A stretch of DNA of 6,926 nucleotides from Gammaproteobacteria bacterium. Lineage in GTDB: Bacteria; Pseudomonadota; Gammaproteobacteria; Steroidobacterales; Steroidobacteraceae. Position numbers and translations under genes: made by a program. The stretch lies in the NCBI GenBank assembly GCA_030038645.1, contig JASHSR010000453.1, positions 1 through 6,926 of the forward strand, read 5' to 3'. Shown one piece after another: positions 5,980-6,926 of this stretch (its first letter is position 1; each line of letters starts with the position of its first letter). Under the pieces are notes generated by a model. That model saw only the letters and a program-made list of their open reading frames with translations. It was not told the origin of the DNA and did no database searches.

Positions 5980-6008
5980 GCCGAGTCGCGCCGCGGCCGA
6001 TTCGGCTC
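5978..6008. terminator. Hairpin between convergent genes, possible bidirectional terminator
   Basis: Bases 5978-5988 pair with 5998-6008 in an 11-bp stem containing one G-T wobble (5985/6001) and a 9-nt GC-rich loop. The left arm begins inside the TGA of the AraC-family gene, and the right arm ends 28 nt past the stop of the convergent dehydrogenase. Position and symmetry suit a shared terminator, but no T-run follows on either strand, so it is not a classical intrinsic terminator. Confidence 0.4.
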
Positions 6009-6010
6009 GC

Positions 6011-6040
6011 GCCACCTCATTCCGTCTCATGCCGCCTCAT
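6011..6040. repeat. Three 10-bp tandem repeats at the dehydrogenase 3' end
   Basis: Three adjacent units, GCCACCTCAT, TCCGTCTCAT and GCCGCCTCAT, run from 6011 to 6040. On the minus strand they read ATGAGGCGGC, ATGAGACGGA and ATGAGGTGGC. The unit nearest the dehydrogenase supplies its TGA stop (6037-6039). Each unit repeats an ATGA. The array is too short to call a known element; slippage is the simplest origin. Confidence 0.6.
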
Positions 6041-6926
6041 TCGTAGGCGCTGCGCAGCAACGCGCGGATCTCCTCCGGCGTGAGCTTGCGGTCGAGCGCG
6101 TCGAGCCCTTCGAGCTCTTCCCGCACGGCCTCGGCGATGTCGAAGAGCCTCTCGCGCGCGACTCCGAGCGCGCGCAGCTTCGTCGGCACGCCGAACCGCG
6201 CGATGAAGGCCTCGACAGAGTCGGCGCAGGCGAGCGCGCCTTCGCGCGCGCGAGCGGGGTCGAAGGGCAGCCGCAGCGCCTCGGCGATATCCGCGAATCG
6301 CGCCGGTGCGATGTCCGCCATGAGCCGCATGGTCGGCACGAGCGCGATGCAGGACGTGACGCCGTGAGGTACGCCCCACGCCGGTCCGATCTGGTGGCCG
6401 AGCGCGTGCGAGAGGCCAAGGCCGGTATTGAAGGCGCCGTAGAGCGAAAGCCAAGCGGCGTCCAGGCACTCGCCGCGATGCTCGATGTGCGCGGGGGAGG
6501 ACCCGAGCGAGCGCGGCAGGTGCTCGACGATCATGCGGATGGCGCGCACGGCGAGCGCATCGGAGAGCGGGTGCGCGCGCTTGGCGTAGATCGTCTCGAT
6601 GGCGTGGTCCAACACGCGAATCCCGGTACTCACCCAGAGCTCCTCGGGTGTCTCGACGCAGAGCTCCGGATCGTGGATCACGACGCAGGGCTGCAGGCGC
6701 GGATCGATCACCGCCCGCTTGAGGTGGGTCGCCTCGTCCGTGACGCCTCCGCCCGGAGTGAACGCGCCGGCCGACAGCGTCGTGGGGACGGCGATGTGCA
6801 CGAAGCCGCGGTCGTCGTCCGCACCGAGCGCCGTGGGAGCGAACGCCCTCGAGAACTCGAGCGGGCCGGCCTCGCGAGTCATGTCGCGCCCGTTGAGACG
6901 GCTCGCGACGGCTACTTTCGCGCTGT
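6037..6926 (-). CDS. Iron-containing alcohol dehydrogenase / maleylacetate-reductase-like enzyme (5' end outside window)
   Basis: The frame stays open to the window edge, so the ATG at 6882 is internal: 14 further codons upstream read SAKVAVASRLNGRD, matching the segment just after the GGGSxxD nucleotide-binding motif of this family. About 295 residues are visible, and roughly 60-100 are missing if the length is normal. Counting from Met at 6882, the nucleotide-binding segment VPTTLSAGAFTPGGGVTDE (32-50) is followed by STGIRVLDHAIE (85-96). The C-terminal metal-site signature is GLSHALGHQIGPAWGVPHGVTS (156-177). His93, His159 and His173 sit at the positions of the three histidine ligands of enzymes such as FucO. 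The fourth ligand, Asp of GxDALxH, is Arg89 here. Maleylacetate reductases also depart from Asp at this site, so the protein probably belongs to that subgroup and may not need iron. The reaction would be NAD(P)H-dependent reduction of a keto group or double bond, or the reverse. The gene is convergent with the AraC-family gene; its promoter is not in view. Confidence 0.88.
   Translation of the reverse strand, partial: SAKVAVASRLNGRDMTREAGPLEFSRAFAPTALGADDDRGFVHIAVPTTLSAGAFTPGGGVTDEATHLKRAVIDPRLQPCVVIHDPELCVETPEELWVSTGIRVLDHAIETIYAKRAHPLSDALAVRAIRMIVEHLPRSLGSSPAHIEHRGECLDAAWLSLYGAFNTGLGLSHALGHQIGPAWGVPHGVTSCIALVPTMRLMADIAPARFADIAEALRLPFDPARAREGALACADSVEAFIARFGVPTKLRALGVARERLFDIAEAVREELEGLDALDRKLTPEEIRALLRSAYE

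Noticed and set aside
4858..6030. 390-codon antisense open frame opposite the AraC-family gene
   Set aside because: There is no recognisable fold, while the plus strand encodes two clear helix-turn-helix motifs. The frame also spans the promoter gap and the hairpin.
6880..6882. ATG at 6882 as the start of the dehydrogenase gene
   Set aside because: The frame continues to the window edge with family-like sequence (SAKVAVA), and the protein would otherwise lack its nucleotide-binding region.
1..6926. tRNA, rRNA, CRISPR array, riboswitch, transposon or phage genes
   Set aside because: No cloverleaf, repeat-spacer pattern, transposase or integrase motif or terminal inverted repeat was seen on either strand by eye.

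Overview
The window is high-GC bacterial DNA with densely packed genes, overlapping stops and starts, and GTG start codons. The families present (AccC-type biotin carboxylase, NagD-type HAD phosphatase, classical SDR, AraC regulator, iron-ADH/maleylacetate-reductase-like enzyme) fit a metabolically versatile proteobacterium. The sequence alone does not fix the genus, and no rRNA, tRNA, CRISPR array, transposase or phage gene was seen.

Left block (1-3975, plus strand): a tight four-gene operon. The tail of a biotin carboxyl carrier protein (biotinyl-Lys codon at 33-35) is followed by an AccC-type biotin carboxylase (166-1554). Next comes a TIM-barrel carboxyltransferase of the OadA / PycB / transcarboxylase-5S family (1547-3100), overlapping by 8 nt, and then a NagD-like HAD hydrolase (3097-3975), overlapping by 4 nt (ATGA). 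BCCP, BC and CT together form a complete three-subunit biotin-dependent carboxylase. The CT keeps the metal-site residues and the PYC/OADA core. It has lost the LLRG arginine that pyruvate/oxaloacetate enzymes use to hold substrate, and it has a Ser where the family's catalytic Thr aligns. It also ends in a bare Ala/Gly-rich tail with no biotin domain. I infer a carboxylase with an unassigned acceptor, and this is the most interesting system in the window.

Middle (3976-4103): a non-coding, C-rich convergent gap with a degenerate motif recurring every 26-33 bp. A minus-strand SDR (4104-4868) follows, with a perfect AGGAGGT ribosome binding site. It is transcribed away from a plus-strand AraC-family regulator (4996-5979). 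The 127-bp divergent gap holds a consensus TATAAT and a 7-bp direct repeat spaced 32 bp, a plausible control region for both genes.

Right (5978-6926): an 11-bp-stem hairpin and three 10-bp tandem repeats separate the regulator from a convergent minus-strand iron-ADH/maleylacetate-reductase-like gene, whose 5' end lies outside the window. In that protein an Arg replaces the Asp metal ligand of classical iron-ADHs. The SDR, regulator and ADH may form a small redox pathway module; that is inference from adjacency only.
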